Assembly (NCBI GenBank): GCA_031082005.1
Contig: JAVHLR010000001.1
Location: 749,251 to 813,250, forward strand
From: Patescibacteria group bacterium
GTDB taxonomy: Bacteria > Patescibacteriota > Patescibacteriia > 2-12-FULL-60-25
Length of the DNA: 64,000 bases
Reading direction: 5' to 3'
Position numbers and translations under genes: made by a program. The notes beneath the pieces are model-generated. The model worked only from the letters and a program-made list of their open reading frames with translations, made no database searches and was not told the DNA's origin. Of the stretch, positions 50,213 through 60,850 are shown one piece after another; the first letter of the stretch is position 1; each line of letters starts with the position of its first letter.

Positions 50213-51124
50213 TTAATTCTTTGAAGTTAAATACTTTATCATGTCCAACGCAGCCTTGCTCCCTTCTCCCACTGCCACCGCGATCTGTTTCTCCGAAACG
50301 TCTGTCACATCCCCAGCTGCCCAGATACCCTGTTCCGAGGTCCGGCAGTGTTTATCCACTACGATCTGCGACCAATTATCCTTCTCCACGAAGTCGATGA
50401 AACCGCTGACAGGTATCAAACCTATCTCGACGATGATACCCTGCGTCTCCTCGATACGCTCCACGCCATCCGGACCGATCAGTCCGACTCCGGTGACGAA
50501 CTGATCCCCGAATATCTTGGTAGTCTTAGTTCCTCCAAAAACTTCGATTTTTGGACTTGAAAGGCACTTATTCTTCATGACCTCGTCGCCCCGTAATTCC
50601 GGGTTGGCCGAGACGATAGTCACGTGGGTTGCGTATTTCTCCAGAAGTAAAGCCGCGTCCATAGCGCTGTTGCCGCCACCGATGACGTGCACAGTCTTTC
50701 CAGCGAATAACGGCCCATCGCATGTCGCACAATACGTCACGCCTTTGCCATAAAATTCTTTTTCCCCGGGGATGTTGAGTTTCCGGTTTTCTTCTCCCGT
50801 TGCGATCAAGACAGTCTTCGTCTGATACTCTGACTTCGGCGTGACCACATTGAATCCGCCCTCGACCTTCACGATCCGTTCGACAAGCTCGCCTTCCTCT
50901 AGCTTGAACTGATCTTTATAATCTTCAAGGTGTCGCTTGAAGCTGCCGACTAATTCGACGCCGTTGACCATGTGGAACCCCAGATAATTTTCGACATCAG
51001 CGCTCCACAACGTCTTTCCGCCCAAATCCCCGGTCAGCATCAAAAAATTCATTTTTTGGCGCGCCAGATAAATCGCTGCGGCCATCCCCGCCGGACCTCC
51101 GCCGATGATAATCACGTCATACAT
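50213..51124 (-). CDS. thioredoxin reductase-like flavoprotein
   Basis: A 303-residue FAD/NAD(P)H oxidoreductase of the TrxB family. FAD motif VIIIGGGPAGMAAAIYLA, redox-active CATC (YCATCDGPLF, near residue 133), NAD(P) motif VIGGGNSAMDAALLL, and the C-terminal GIWAAGDVTD. It could reduce a cytoplasmic thioredoxin. Its operon with two DsbA-like genes suggests that it supports envelope disulfide chemistry. The NADPH-specifying HRRxxxR stretch is not obvious (SANPELRGD), so NADH or an unusual donor is possible. Confidence 0.92.
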   Translation of the reverse strand: MYDVIIIGGGPAGMAAAIYLARQKMNFLMLTGDLGGKTLWSADVENYLGFHMVNGVELVGSFKRHLEDYKDQFKLEEGELVERIVKVEGGFNVVTPKSEYQTKTVLIATGEENRKLNIPGEKEFYGKGVTYCATCDGPLFAGKTVHVIGGGNSAMDAALLLEKYATHVTIVSANPELRGDEVMKNKCLSSPKIEVFGGTKTTKIFGDQFVTGVGLIGPDGVERIEETQGIIVEIGLIPVSGFIDFVEKDNWSQIVVDKHCRTSEQGIWAAGDVTDVSEKQIAVAVGEGSKAALDMIKYLTSKN

Positions 51125-51173
51125 AACTGAATCAGTTTATCACGTCGTTTCTTTTCGCGCGCCCGCTCGTCGT

Positions 51174-51956
51174 TCAGTCATGATCCTCGGACTCCCTGCT
51201 ATCTTTCAGGCCATGGCTCCAACCCCCTTTTGTCGCCACGAGATATAAACCGACCGTTAACGCCGGAAACGTCAACCATTGGGTCGGCGTAAGCCCAAAA
51301 TATTTCACATCCACCAAGCGATAAAAATCCAACCACAAGCGCGTAAACGCCTCCACTGCGATCCATGTGCCGAGATAGAAACCGGCACGCCTGTCTTTTC
51401 GGTTCAAAACCAAAAAAATCAGACCCATGACCAGCCCGGAAAGCGAAAGATACAGACCCAAATCATGCCTACCTTGCCCGTCAGGATAACGGACCGCCAA
51501 AAGCGAATGCGATAATGTCCCAGGATGATCGTGGATCAGGAAGCAGCCGATACGTCCGATCATGATTCCCCACGGGATACCCCAGACCGAAGCATCGGCA
51601 TAACGCAAGAAATCCAACTTCTTGATACGGACTAGCAGGATAAAAGCGATTGCCGCACCCAAAAACCCACCCCACATGGCGAATCCAGGCAACCTCGGGT
51701 CAATCGCATCCCAGGGGCGCTGCAAATAATGGCCGAGATCATAGAAGAGGACGTGGAACAGCCTTGCTCCCACGAACGATGACACGATGACCCAAAACAG
51801 CATGTCCCAAATATGTTTTTCATCCAATCCCTTAGCTTTGGCACGTCTGGCGGAAATATACGAACCGATAAGGATTCCAGCTGCCACAAAAGTCCCCCAC
51901 GTCTGCAGTTGGATCGGACCCAAAGGAATCGTATGGGATTCTATCCAAGGAAGCAT
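51174..51956 (-). CDS. lgt: prolipoprotein diacylglyceryl transferase Lgt (divergent)
   Basis: A 260-residue, seven-helix membrane enzyme that moves diacylglycerol from phosphatidylglycerol to the lipobox Cys of prolipoproteins. Recognisable: the N-terminal LGPIQLQTWGTFVAAGILIG, GARLFHVLFYD and GFAMWGGFLGA. The Lgt signature GRxGNFxNxE reads GRIGCFLIHDHPG, so the conserved Asn and acidic positions differ, and the later HPxQLYE-like block reads RHDLGLYLS. Assignment to the family is good; unchanged catalysis is not certain. Confidence 0.85.
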   Translation of the reverse strand: MLPWIESHTIPLGPIQLQTWGTFVAAGILIGSYISARRAKAKGLDEKHIWDMLFWVIVSSFVGARLFHVLFYDLGHYLQRPWDAIDPRLPGFAMWGGFLGAAIAFILLVRIKKLDFLRYADASVWGIPWGIMIGRIGCFLIHDHPGTLSHSLLAVRYPDGQGRHDLGLYLSLSGLVMGLIFLVLNRKDRRAGFYLGTWIAVEAFTRLWLDFYRLVDVKYFGLTPTQWLTFPALTVGLYLVATKGGWSHGLKDSRESEDHD

Positions 51957-51972
51957 GTTTTTAAGACGAACG

Positions 51973-52443
51973 TCAAAGCACGTTCAGTATCTTCAAAGCG
52001 CGTTCGAACTCATCCAGCGCCTGGTTCGCTTCACGCACGCTTATCTGCGCAGACGAATCATGCGCCAGATGGTTACGTAATTTATGCGCCCACCAGACAC
52101 GTCTCAAGTTCGGATATTTGTAGCACGCTACCTTCAATCTCTCGCCCAATGTCTCTCCCGGCATCAATAATGACTTCAACCCCGAATCAAGCAGCGTATC
52201 CGCCTCGAAAATCGCAAGCTTCGCTCCCATGATGTTCATCTTGCTGGTCTCACGGATGCCGTCCCAGCGTTTCCTCATCTGCTCGCGCGTCATGCCGAAC
52301 ATCTCCGGTCGCGTCAACCAGCGCTTCAATTTCCATATTCCGAAAATGATGACGAGCAAAACGACCAACAGCAAAATCCCGGCGATCAGGTAGATGACCC
52401 AGCCATAATCCGGAGGTTGATTGTATAATAGTTCGTCTTGCAT
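51973..52443 (-). CDS. single-pass membrane protein of unknown function
   Basis: A 156-residue protein with one transmembrane helix (VIYLIAGILLLVVLLVIIFG, near 15-34), followed by a basic stretch and a soluble, mainly helical cytoplasmic domain that ends EANQALDEFERALKILNVL. A W-x2-H-x2-RN-x-LAH motif (WWAHKLRNHLAHD) is the best landmark, but I do not recognise the family. The start at 52443 is chosen over an upstream ATG at 52470 because it leaves a 38-bp gap after gatA. It lies between gatA and lgt. Confidence 0.7.
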   Translation of the reverse strand: MQDELLYNQPPDYGWVIYLIAGILLLVVLLVIIFGIWKLKRWLTRPEMFGMTREQMRKRWDGIRETSKMNIMGAKLAIFEADTLLDSGLKSLLMPGETLGERLKVACYKYPNLRRVWWAHKLRNHLAHDSSAQISVREANQALDEFERALKILNVL

Positions 52444-52481
52444 ATCATTTCGCGCTTCTGCCCCCCCCACCTTACTAAATG

Positions 52482-53912
52482 CTATTTCCCAATCGTTTCC
52501 TCGTACGCGCGCGCAACCGCCAAAATTCCTGCCTCGTCGAAGTGTTTACCGATTATCTGCATGCCGACCGGTAGACCGTCAGCCATCCCCGCCGGAACCG
52601 AAACTGCCGGTAAGCCTGCTACATTCACGCCGACAGTAAAAACATCTTCAAGATACATCGTAAGCGGATCATCCGTCTTCTCGCCTATCTTGAAGGCTGG
52701 GTTCGGTGCAGTAGGAGTGATCAGGCAATCGACCTCCTTGAAAGCTTGAGCGTAAGCGTTCCGTATCAGGGTCTGCACGCGCTTGGCCTGGACATAATAC
52801 GCATCATAATAACCGCGCGACAGTGCGAACGTCCCAAGAAGAATGCGCCTCCGAACTTCCGGGCCAAAACCTTCAGCGCGGGATCGCGCGTATGTCTCGT
52901 AAAGCGGTAAGCTCTCTTTTCGTAAGCCGTAACGCATCCCGTCAAAACGGGCTAAGTTCGCTGATACCTCGCACGGCATGATGACGTAGTAGACAGCCAA
53001 AGCTTCGTCGGCATAAGGCAAATCCACTTCTTTGACTTCTGCTCCTAACGCTTTTAGTTTCCCGACAGCCTCTTCGACCGAAGCCCTGACCTCGGGGTGC
53101 ATCCCTGCGCCCCAAGCCTGTCGCGGCAAACCGATCCGCAAACCGGCAAGGTTCTCACGCCAATCCGGGATGAAAGGCACGGCATCGCTCGTAGTCTGAT
53201 CAGCCTTGTCCTCGCCCTGGATCGCCTGCAGCAACAAAGCCGCATCTTCTGCCGTCTTGGTCATCGGACCGATTTGGTCGAGCGAGGACGCCATCGCCAT
53301 CAAGCCGTAACGCGAAACTCGCCCATATGTCGGCTTCAATCCCACGATTCCGCATAATGCCGCCGGCTGACGTATCGACCCACCCGTGTCTGATCCCAAA
53401 GCCGCCAAGACCATGTCCGCAGCCACGGCCACCGCACTGCCGCCGGAAGACCCTCCAGGTACGCGCTCCGGATCACGCGGATGTTTGGTCGGACCATAAG
53501 CCGAATGTTCGGTCGATGAGCCCATGGCGAATTCATCCATATTGGCACGCCCGATGAAGACCGCTCCCTGCTCCCTTAATTTCCGCACGACGGTCGCATC
53601 ATAAGCCGAGACATGACCAGCCAAAATCTTCGATCCGGAAGTCACGACATGCCCCTGATTAAGCAGGTTATCTTTCAAAGCCATCGGGATACCATCCATC
53701 ACGCCCAAACGTTCACCCGCGTCACGACGCTTATCGGCCGCCCTCGCAGATTTCATCGCCTCATCTTCGTAGACTTCGATGACAGCGTTCAACGCGCCAT
53801 TCAAAGACCTCGTCTGGTCAAGACAAGCTTTCGTCAGCTCTTCAGATGATATCTCCCGCGCGTCCAATTTCTCCCGCGCCAGAGCAATCGTCAGTTCGTT
53901 CAAATCAGTCAT
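52482..53912 (-). CDS. gatA: aspartyl/glutamyl-tRNA amidotransferase subunit A
   Basis: A 476-residue amidase of the GatCAB complex, which converts Glu-tRNA(Gln) or Asp-tRNA(Asn) to the amidated form using glutamine. The Ser-cisSer-Lys signature is complete: Lys in MALKDNLLNQG, PGGSSGGSAVAVAAD and SDTGGSIRQPAALCG. The following VGLKPTYGRVSRYGLMAMA is typical. Length is normal. gatC lies upstream on the same strand with two hairpin elements between; gatB is not in the window. Confidence 0.96.
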   Translation of the reverse strand: MTDLNELTIALAREKLDAREISSEELTKACLDQTRSLNGALNAVIEVYEDEAMKSARAADKRRDAGERLGVMDGIPMALKDNLLNQGHVVTSGSKILAGHVSAYDATVVRKLREQGAVFIGRANMDEFAMGSSTEHSAYGPTKHPRDPERVPGGSSGGSAVAVAADMVLAALGSDTGGSIRQPAALCGIVGLKPTYGRVSRYGLMAMASSLDQIGPMTKTAEDAALLLQAIQGEDKADQTTSDAVPFIPDWRENLAGLRIGLPRQAWGAGMHPEVRASVEEAVGKLKALGAEVKEVDLPYADEALAVYYVIMPCEVSANLARFDGMRYGLRKESLPLYETYARSRAEGFGPEVRRRILLGTFALSRGYYDAYYVQAKRVQTLIRNAYAQAFKEVDCLITPTAPNPAFKIGEKTDDPLTMYLEDVFTVGVNVAGLPAVSVPAGMADGLPVGMQIIGKHFDEAGILAVARAYEETIGK

Positions 53913-53961
53913 ATTTTATATTCAGAAAACTACTCTCACCATCCATCCACCCTTAAAGGGT

Positions 53962-54039
53962 AGTGATGCGAATTTTTTCAGCGAGGACGTATTCGAGGCA
54001 GACCATAGCGAGCCCCGCAGCGAAAAAACTCTCACCACT
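53962..54039. repeat. hairpin element, copy D
   Basis: Imperfect arms (53962-53983 with 54021-54039) around the conserved core with GCGAGGACG, ATTCGAGG and GCGAGCCCCGCAG. Its left arm resembles that of copy E, so D and E look like a tandem duplication with D decayed. Confidence 0.75.
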
Positions 54040-54053
54040 TTTCTTCTTTCACA

Positions 54054-54141
54054 GGGTAGTGATGTGAATTTTTTTCAGCGAGGATGTGTTCGAGATAGAC
54101 CGAAACGAGCCCCGCAGCGAAAAAAATTCACATCACTACCC
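54054..54141. repeat. hairpin element, copy E (22-bp perfect arms)
   Basis: Arms 54054-54075 and 54120-54141 are perfect complements; the core has GCGAGGATGTGTTCGAGATA and CGAGCCCCGCAG. It lies 5 bp past the gatC stop. The A/T run of the arm is internal to the stem, so it is not a terminator U-tract. Confidence 0.9.
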
Positions 54142-54146
54142 GCCCC

Positions 54147-54449
54147 CTACCCTTTAGGTTTCTCGAACACCCCCGGCGTCTTAAGCAGATCCGTTTTCTT
54201 ATCCGGGAAATTAGCCAGTATCAGTTCTCGTGTATATTCATCACACGCCAAAGCGACATCTTTACGCCAACCCTCGCCTTTCGGCGACATGCTCGCCGCT
54301 TCGACGCCGCTGGCATCTATCTCCTGCAGACGCTCGACATAACCCAAGATCTTATCGAGTTCTTTCTCTGTATGCTCCAGCTCCTCTGCCGTCAATTCCA
54401 ACCTGGCAAGTTCGGCCAAATGCAAAACGTCCTCTTTAGTCAAATTCAT
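54147..54449 (-). CDS. gatC: aspartyl/glutamyl-tRNA amidotransferase subunit C
   Basis: A 100-residue GatC, which stabilises GatA in the GatCAB complex. Family pattern: LTKEDVLHLAELARLELTAEE (two parts, VLHLAELARLEL being diagnostic), EKELDKILGYVERLQEIDASGVE and the C-terminal VFEKPKG. gatC precedes gatA, separated by 234 bp that are filled by hairpin elements D and E. If the two genes are one transcript, the elements are in it. Confidence 0.93.
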   Translation of the reverse strand: MNLTKEDVLHLAELARLELTAEELEHTEKELDKILGYVERLQEIDASGVEAASMSPKGEGWRKDVALACDEYTRELILANFPDKKTDLLKTPGVFEKPKG

Positions 54450-54488
54450 ACTTCGTAAGACTACAATAAACGCGGAAAAACAGCCAGA

Positions 54489-56570
<2,082 letters not shown>

Positions 56571-56616
56571 TTAGAGGCTTTTTGGACGGATGTCTAAAGT
56601 CTTGATCGGCTGATGT

Positions 56617-57462
56617 TTAGGGACACGTGATGCTCCCTGTCCCCTTCAGCAAGGTGCATTCGGAGAAGATGACATAGCTGAACACGCCGGAAAGGATGTC
56701 GAGTTTAGGCATCGTCGCCGCGATTTTTTGCGTCGTTTTACCGAACGTTCCTTCGGCAGACAAGGTGATATCTCCAGGATACGGCACGGGCGCCCCACTA
56801 CCGGTGAAAGCCGCATTGACGTTGATCGCCGCGCAATCATAAGTGCGCAACCGAATGCGGTAAAACTTATTCGGGTCCAATGGCACATTCATGCTGTACG
56901 CATCATTTTTCGGCAAGACAACGAACTGGTTGTCACTCGGAAATTGCGGGACTCCAGCAACGATTTCCCAATAGGCATAACCAACCTCCATCCTGGCAGA
57001 AGGGTTTGTGCAAGACGGGTCCTTCTGCCAAGTCAGCCTCATGTTATCTATACCCAACGATGTAGTGAGGTTGTCTGGATCAAAAATATCTAACACGGCG
57101 AAACTACTCGTCGTGACGACCTGTATCTGTTTGCTCGTTGTCGGCTCCAAATCGCCCGTCGATTCCCAAGTACCTCCGTTGATATACGTGCCGTCTAAAG
57201 CATTGACGTAAGCCAACGTCTGGTTGTTCTTCCTTATCTCGTACAGCTGCTTCTCGATACCGGAATCGGACATGTAGTAAGCCGAAACGCTTTGGTCGGT
57301 CTCGACCGCGCGCTGCGATCCTTCCATCACCACCACGCCGATACCAAGTGCTGACAGAAGGATCAAGAAAATCATGACCATCGACAAAGGCAAGATATTG
57401 CCCACGTCTTTCCTGACCTTGGCCCTATAGTTTTCCGTTCTGGATGTCGCATTCCATCTCAT
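56617..57462 (-). CDS. PilX-like type IV pilus assembly/minor pilin protein
   Basis: A 281-residue protein with a basic N-terminus and a hydrophobic helix (ILPLSMVMIFLILLSALGIG, near 23-42), then EGSQRAVETDQSVSAYYMSDSG. The AYYMSDSGIEKQLYEIR stretch is the PilX/GspK-like helix start that follows the anchor in minor pilins without a typical prepilin Glu. The remainder is a secreted beta-rich domain ending in a possible disulfide (C in SECTLL and ITCP). Last gene of the minor-pilin operon, 3 bp after the PilW-like gene. Confidence 0.75.
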   Translation of the reverse strand: MRWNATSRTENYRAKVRKDVGNILPLSMVMIFLILLSALGIGVVVMEGSQRAVETDQSVSAYYMSDSGIEKQLYEIRKNNQTLAYVNALDGTYINGGTWESTGDLEPTTSKQIQVVTTSSFAVLDIFDPDNLTTSLGIDNMRLTWQKDPSCTNPSARMEVGYAYWEIVAGVPQFPSDNQFVVLPKNDAYSMNVPLDPNKFYRIRLRTYDCAAINVNAAFTGSGAPVPYPGDITLSAEGTFGKTTQKIAATMPKLDILSGVFSYVIFSECTLLKGTGSITCP

Positions 57463-57465
57463 ATG

Positions 57466-58089
57466 TCATCTCTGATACAGCCTGGACGAAACCGTCGACT
57501 GCGCCCGCAGCGTAACCCCCTCTTTCAGGTTCTCCGGCTTATATTCAAGACCGATATTGAACGTCACGAACGGCTGACTATTGTTGTCATAAGCTCCGCT
57601 GGCGTTAGGGATGAAAGGCGTATTCGACGGTCTGATGTGCACATCGAAATTCTGGACATTCACACGTTTCGAGGTAGCCACCTGCCAACTCAAACCATCA
57701 TCTTCGCTTAGCATGATACAGCTCGTGATCGTAGGATCACCACATTGTGTACTGTCCTGTTTGCTGATCAGCAGAGTCCCGCCTGTCGGTCTTACCAGTT
57801 TCAAGAAATTACTCTTTCCGGCATAAGGCTGCACACTATAATCGATATAATTGCTCCGCGCCGCACGCGTCATCATCTCGGTCAAATAACGCATGTCCTG
57901 GCTCAACAAAGCCGCATTCGCCACCTTCCGCTGCAGTCTGGTGAAAGACACGAAAATCTGCACCAAGATGACCGCGACCATCGAAAAAATGAAGACGGCC
58001 AAAAGCATCTCGAATAGTGTAAAAGCATGCGCTTTGTGACCGTGCTTTTGCCGCTCCCGAATCCCGTGCTGTTTTTTAGCGCCAGTCAT
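57466..58089 (-). CDS. PilW-like prepilin
   Basis: A 207-residue type IV prepilin with a long basic leader and the N-terminal methylation-type motif AFTLFEMLLAVFIFSMVAVI, having Glu at +5 after the prepilin cleavage site. The helical stalk continues QIFVSFTRLQRKVANAALLSQ. The C-terminal part is a globular pilin head with a possible disulfide (CGDPTITSC). The start overlaps the upstream prepilin gene by 14 bp, so translation is coupled. A PilW-type minor pilin priming pilus assembly is inferred. Confidence 0.83.
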   Translation of the reverse strand: MTGAKKQHGIRERQKHGHKAHAFTLFEMLLAVFIFSMVAVILVQIFVSFTRLQRKVANAALLSQDMRYLTEMMTRAARSNYIDYSVQPYAGKSNFLKLVRPTGGTLLISKQDSTQCGDPTITSCIMLSEDDGLSWQVATSKRVNVQNFDVHIRPSNTPFIPNASGAYDNNSQPFVTFNIGLEYKPENLKEGVTLRAQSTVSSRLYQR

Positions 58090-58672
58090 ATAAGTCTTCG
58101 TACATCGTGATGTCCTTGGTCCTACCTTTCCTGACGTTCCTGATCTGCGCCATCACTCGAATACCGATTTTCGTACTCCCAACAACCGCGCAAGTCACCC
58201 CTGCACCGACAATCGTCCCGTTTGCACAAATGCCGTTAAAGGTCACCAAACGAGAAAAAGTCGATGTCGTGCCAATGTATCCTGTAGAATAATTCGCCAA
58301 AAAATCAGCCACTGGTGAATCTGTCAATTTCAACACCTTTGTCTTTGAGTCGGAAAAATCATTCGGACCGAAATCAAAACTATAAGTGGCGGCTTTGCCG
58401 TTCCAGATAGGAGTTGCCGAATAGTCTGTCCCGCTGTACATCCCGGTATCGAAAGCTACCCCTTCTAGCCAATTGCTGTCGCGTTTATTCTTCGCGAGCT
58501 CCAACGCTTCCCGCGCCAAATTGACGGAAACCACGCTATCCGAGTCGCGGTCGACCAGATTCAAATTGGAAAATACGACGTTCGTTGCGGCGAACAAACC
58601 TATGCCTATCACCGCTACCGCCGCAATCAACTCGATCAAAGTCTGTCCGTTAGCTTTCCGCATGATCGTCAA
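58076..58672 (-). CDS. PilV-like prepilin
   Basis: A 198-residue minor prepilin: short leader, then GQTLIELIAAVAVIGIGLFA, with Glu+5 in the QTLIELI context (Q in place of the usual F at +1). The stalk runs ATNVVFSNLNLVDRDSD. The head contains VNLAREALELAKNKRDSNW, typical of PilV/PulI-like minor pilins. One possible disulfide (CANGTIVGAGVTC). It starts by a 4-bp overlap with the upstream gene and overlaps the next by 14 bp, all in one operon. Confidence 0.83.
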   Translation of the reverse strand: MTIMRKANGQTLIELIAAVAVIGIGLFAATNVVFSNLNLVDRDSDSVVSVNLAREALELAKNKRDSNWLEGVAFDTGMYSGTDYSATPIWNGKAATYSFDFGPNDFSDSKTKVLKLTDSPVADFLANYSTGYIGTTSTFSRLVTFNGICANGTIVGAGVTCAVVGSTKIGIRVMAQIRNVRKGRTKDITMYEDLYDWR

Positions 58673-59292
58673 TCCATTACGATCCTCCCGGTCAAGGCGT
58701 ACACCGTCACCGTCTTGACGTCTCCTGTTTTCACGTGACGCAAAGAAATGGTCAGGGTGGAATCGTTGGTGCAGGTGGCTGGACAGGCGTTTATCTTCAT
58801 CCCGCCGTTTTGCCTCTGGAATGCGATATGCGCCGTCGTACCTACGCTGAAACCAGAGATCTCGACATTCGAAGCGCCTGATTTTGCGAGATCCCTCACA
58901 AGAAACGTCTCACTGCTTCCTGTCCATCTCCAATCTGTCGTCGCAGGATCGTATTTAGCAAAAAAAAGATAAGTTGGTGAATCCTCTGTCAGGCGAACCC
59001 CCACCCCCGCAGGAGGCACCTGCGTACATGCGAAGGCACACAATGAAGTATCCGATTCACACACCACTTTCTTGCCGGTCGCAGTAGTACAAAACAGAAT
59101 ATTCTGCGCATTCAACGCGCGGGCCTGCAAGGAACGCAAATCGGCAGCCAAAACCCGCTGTGCCGTCCTAATCTCCTCTTTTGAACGCGAAGTATTCAGG
59201 GAATACACTGAAATCGTGGAGATGATAGCCAAAACAGCGACGCTCACCAGGAACTCCGTATAGGAAAAAGCCCTTGCCTTATTGAATCGCAT
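58669..59292 (-). CDS. GspH/FimT-like prepilin
   Basis: A 207-residue minor prepilin with leader MRFNKARA and the hydrophobic helix FSYTEFLVSVAVLAIISTIS, Glu+5 in FSYTE. The stalk continues VYSLNTSRSKEEIRTAQRVLAADLRSLQARA, here a long helix written in parts, of the kind found in GspH/FimT. Cysteines in CTTATGKKVVC, CAFAC and CPATC suggest three disulfides, consistent with the DsbA genes nearby. It overlaps pilD by 14 bp. Confidence 0.83.
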   Translation of the reverse strand: MRFNKARAFSYTEFLVSVAVLAIISTISVYSLNTSRSKEEIRTAQRVLAADLRSLQARALNAQNILFCTTATGKKVVCESDTSLCAFACTQVPPAGVGVRLTEDSPTYLFFAKYDPATTDWRWTGSSETFLVRDLAKSGASNVEISGFSVGTTAHIAFQRQNGGMKINACPATCTNDSTLTISLRHVKTGDVKTVTVYALTGRIVMD

Positions 59293-60070
59293 GTAAAAAC
59301 CAAAGAGTTACCCGTTCACCGTACCACAACGCCACCATTGTACCTGCAAACAAAGCAGGAACAAAGGGCAGATGAGAACCACGCTTGAATCTGCCGAGGA
59401 TGAAGCCGACAAAAGCCACCGAACCACCGATGATATAGGAAAGATAAATACCCACCAAAAGCTTTTTCCAACCCAAGATGCCGGCCATGGCCAAAGCAAA
59501 CCACAAATCCCCCAAACCGAGCCACCTCTGTCTCGAAAGCAGTATCTGCAGTCCGAAAAAGACCGTCGCAATCGCGAACGCGATAGCTATTGACGATAGC
59601 CTCCCCAACACGACTGCGATTGACGCAGGCGGATACACGACTTGCCAGACACCGGCTAGGCCAGCAATGCCGATAAGATACTCCACCGGCACTTCCTGCC
59701 ATCTGACATCCATCACCACCGGCACAATCAACATCGCCGAAAACAAAAACTCGAACCAGAACCCAGGATCCGTCAACGGATCATGCCGGACGGCGGCGAT
59801 AATCGCCAAAACCGCCACCAAAGCTTCTACAATCGGATACTGGATGTGTATCGGCTCACCACAATAGGCGCACCGCCCCCTAAGCCACAACCAAGAAAAA
59901 ATCGGGATGAGGTGTCTCGGCTTGATCCTGCTCTTGCACTTCGGACAAGCCGACCTGCCGCTGATCGAACAATCTTCATGCCAACGGATGACTAGTACAT
60001 TCGCAAACGAACCTAAAACACCGCCCAATATGGCGGCGAGAACTATCAATAAAATTCGTTGAATATCCAT
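59279..60070 (-). CDS. pilD: prepilin peptidase PilD
   Basis: A 263-residue, multi-helix aspartic protease that removes prepilin leaders (and N-methylates the new end in many bacteria). N-terminal loop with two zinc pairs, ACPKCKS and RCAYCGEPI. The catalytic Asps lie in VMDVRWQEVP and in WLGLGDLWFALAMAG, the GxGD motif, followed by Leu-Trp instead of the usual xK. GSFANVLVIRWH is the family start. It lies immediately before the minor pilin genes and processes all pilins encoded here. Confidence 0.93.
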   Translation of the reverse strand: MDIQRILLIVLAAILGGVLGSFANVLVIRWHEDCSISGRSACPKCKSRIKPRHLIPIFSWLWLRGRCAYCGEPIHIQYPIVEALVAVLAIIAAVRHDPLTDPGFWFEFLFSAMLIVPVVMDVRWQEVPVEYLIGIAGLAGVWQVVYPPASIAVVLGRLSSIAIAFAIATVFFGLQILLSRQRWLGLGDLWFALAMAGILGWKKLLVGIYLSYIIGGSVAFVGFILGRFKRGSHLPFVPALFAGTMVALWYGERVTLWFLHAIQ

Positions 60071-60071
60071 T

Positions 60072-60113
60072 ACGTTCTGAATTCCAGCCTACCCCCTTCG
60101 TTGATGCTTTTGG
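60072..60113. repeat. degenerate REP-like palindrome
   Basis: ATTCCAGC...GCTGTAATGACA ends enclosing GATGC-TTTTG-GGCATC. It is a decayed relative of the palindrome at 27389-27408 and lies upstream of pilD. Confidence 0.45.
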
Positions 60114-60217
60114 GCATCTCGCTGTAATGACAAGCTATCTAATTAGTCTGAATTATCGCGACAGTTTTTTCGTTCGTCCCTTCCACTCTCACAGAGCCGG
60201 AGGAGAAAAGAATCATA

Positions 60218-60257
60218 GCGAGGATGTGTTCGAGGTAGACTGATACGAGCCCCGCAG
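60218..60257. repeat. hairpin element, copy F (arms decayed)
   Basis: The conserved core GCGAGGATGTGTTCGAGGTA...CGAGCCCCGCAG is intact, but the flanks no longer pair over more than a few bases. It is in the 220-bp gap between the pilD start and the next pilin gene. Confidence 0.8.
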
Positions 60258-60290
60258 CCATAAAAATATACTCAGCAGACCCAACCACCA

Positions 60291-60761
60291 CTATTTAAGT
60301 TCATCCGAGGTATCCACACCTCCCGCGTGCGCATAGTACGTCCCCGCCGGTCCATATGCCGTTACCCGCTCGGTCGTGAACTTGATCGAATAGCCTGAAA
60401 CAGCACCTCTATACACGTAATATTCTCCAGTTTTCGGACCAGTCGGAACGCGCTGAAGGAACAACGGGTCTACCGCCTGATCGCCCGCAACAAAACCGTT
60501 TCCCGCCAATACATCAGCATTAGCGCCTACTTGCCCTAAATTCACTCCCTCGCTCACCGGATAGGAGGCCTTTTGCAGCCAATGCTGGCTCAACGCTGCA
60601 CGCACCACGCTAACGTCTGACACCCGTTTCGAGTCACGACTTGTCGCCCGCGTCACGTTCAACGAATATATCGCTACTGCCGCGAGTATTCCGACGAACA
60701 CTATTACTACGAGCAACTCAAGGATAGTGAATCCTGCCCGCTTGGAAGGAGTGAAGATCAT
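60291..60761 (-). CDS. type IV pilin/pseudopilin
   Basis: A 156-residue prepilin: leader MIFTPSKRAG, cleavage before FTILELLVVIVFVGILAAVA with Glu+5. The stalk VTRATSRDSKRVSDVSVVRA is the pattern of PilE/PulG-like small pilins, and the head has no cysteine. A frame start at 60791 exists, but the ATG at 60761 gives a normal leader. It lies between the major-pilin-like gene and pilD, with hairpin element F downstream. Confidence 0.85.
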   Translation of the reverse strand: MIFTPSKRAGFTILELLVVIVFVGILAAVAIYSLNVTRATSRDSKRVSDVSVVRAALSQHWLQKASYPVSEGVNLGQVGANADVLAGNGFVAGDQAVDPLFLQRVPTGPKTGEYYVYRGAVSGYSIKFTTERVTAYGPAGTYYAHAGGVDTSDELK

Positions 60762-60806
60762 ATAATTTGTCCAAGTATATCCTATTAACAATGCCTTGAA
60801 AACAAA

Positions 60807-60832
60807 ACCGCCCAGGGTAACACCGGGGCGGT
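60807..60832 (-). terminator. intrinsic terminator after the pilA-like gene
   Basis: ACCGCCC (60807-60813) pairs with GGGCGGT (60826-60832), followed on the minus strand by TTTGTTTTC. This probably makes the pilA-like gene separately and abundantly transcribed. Confidence 0.75.
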
Positions 60833-60850
60833 AATGGATTTTTTAATTAA

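Noticed and set aside
53962..54141. Hairpin elements as a CRISPR array or as simple terminators
   Set aside because: There is no regular repeat-spacer alternation, the copies are dispersed over 37 kb, and no U-tract follows any stem in either direction.
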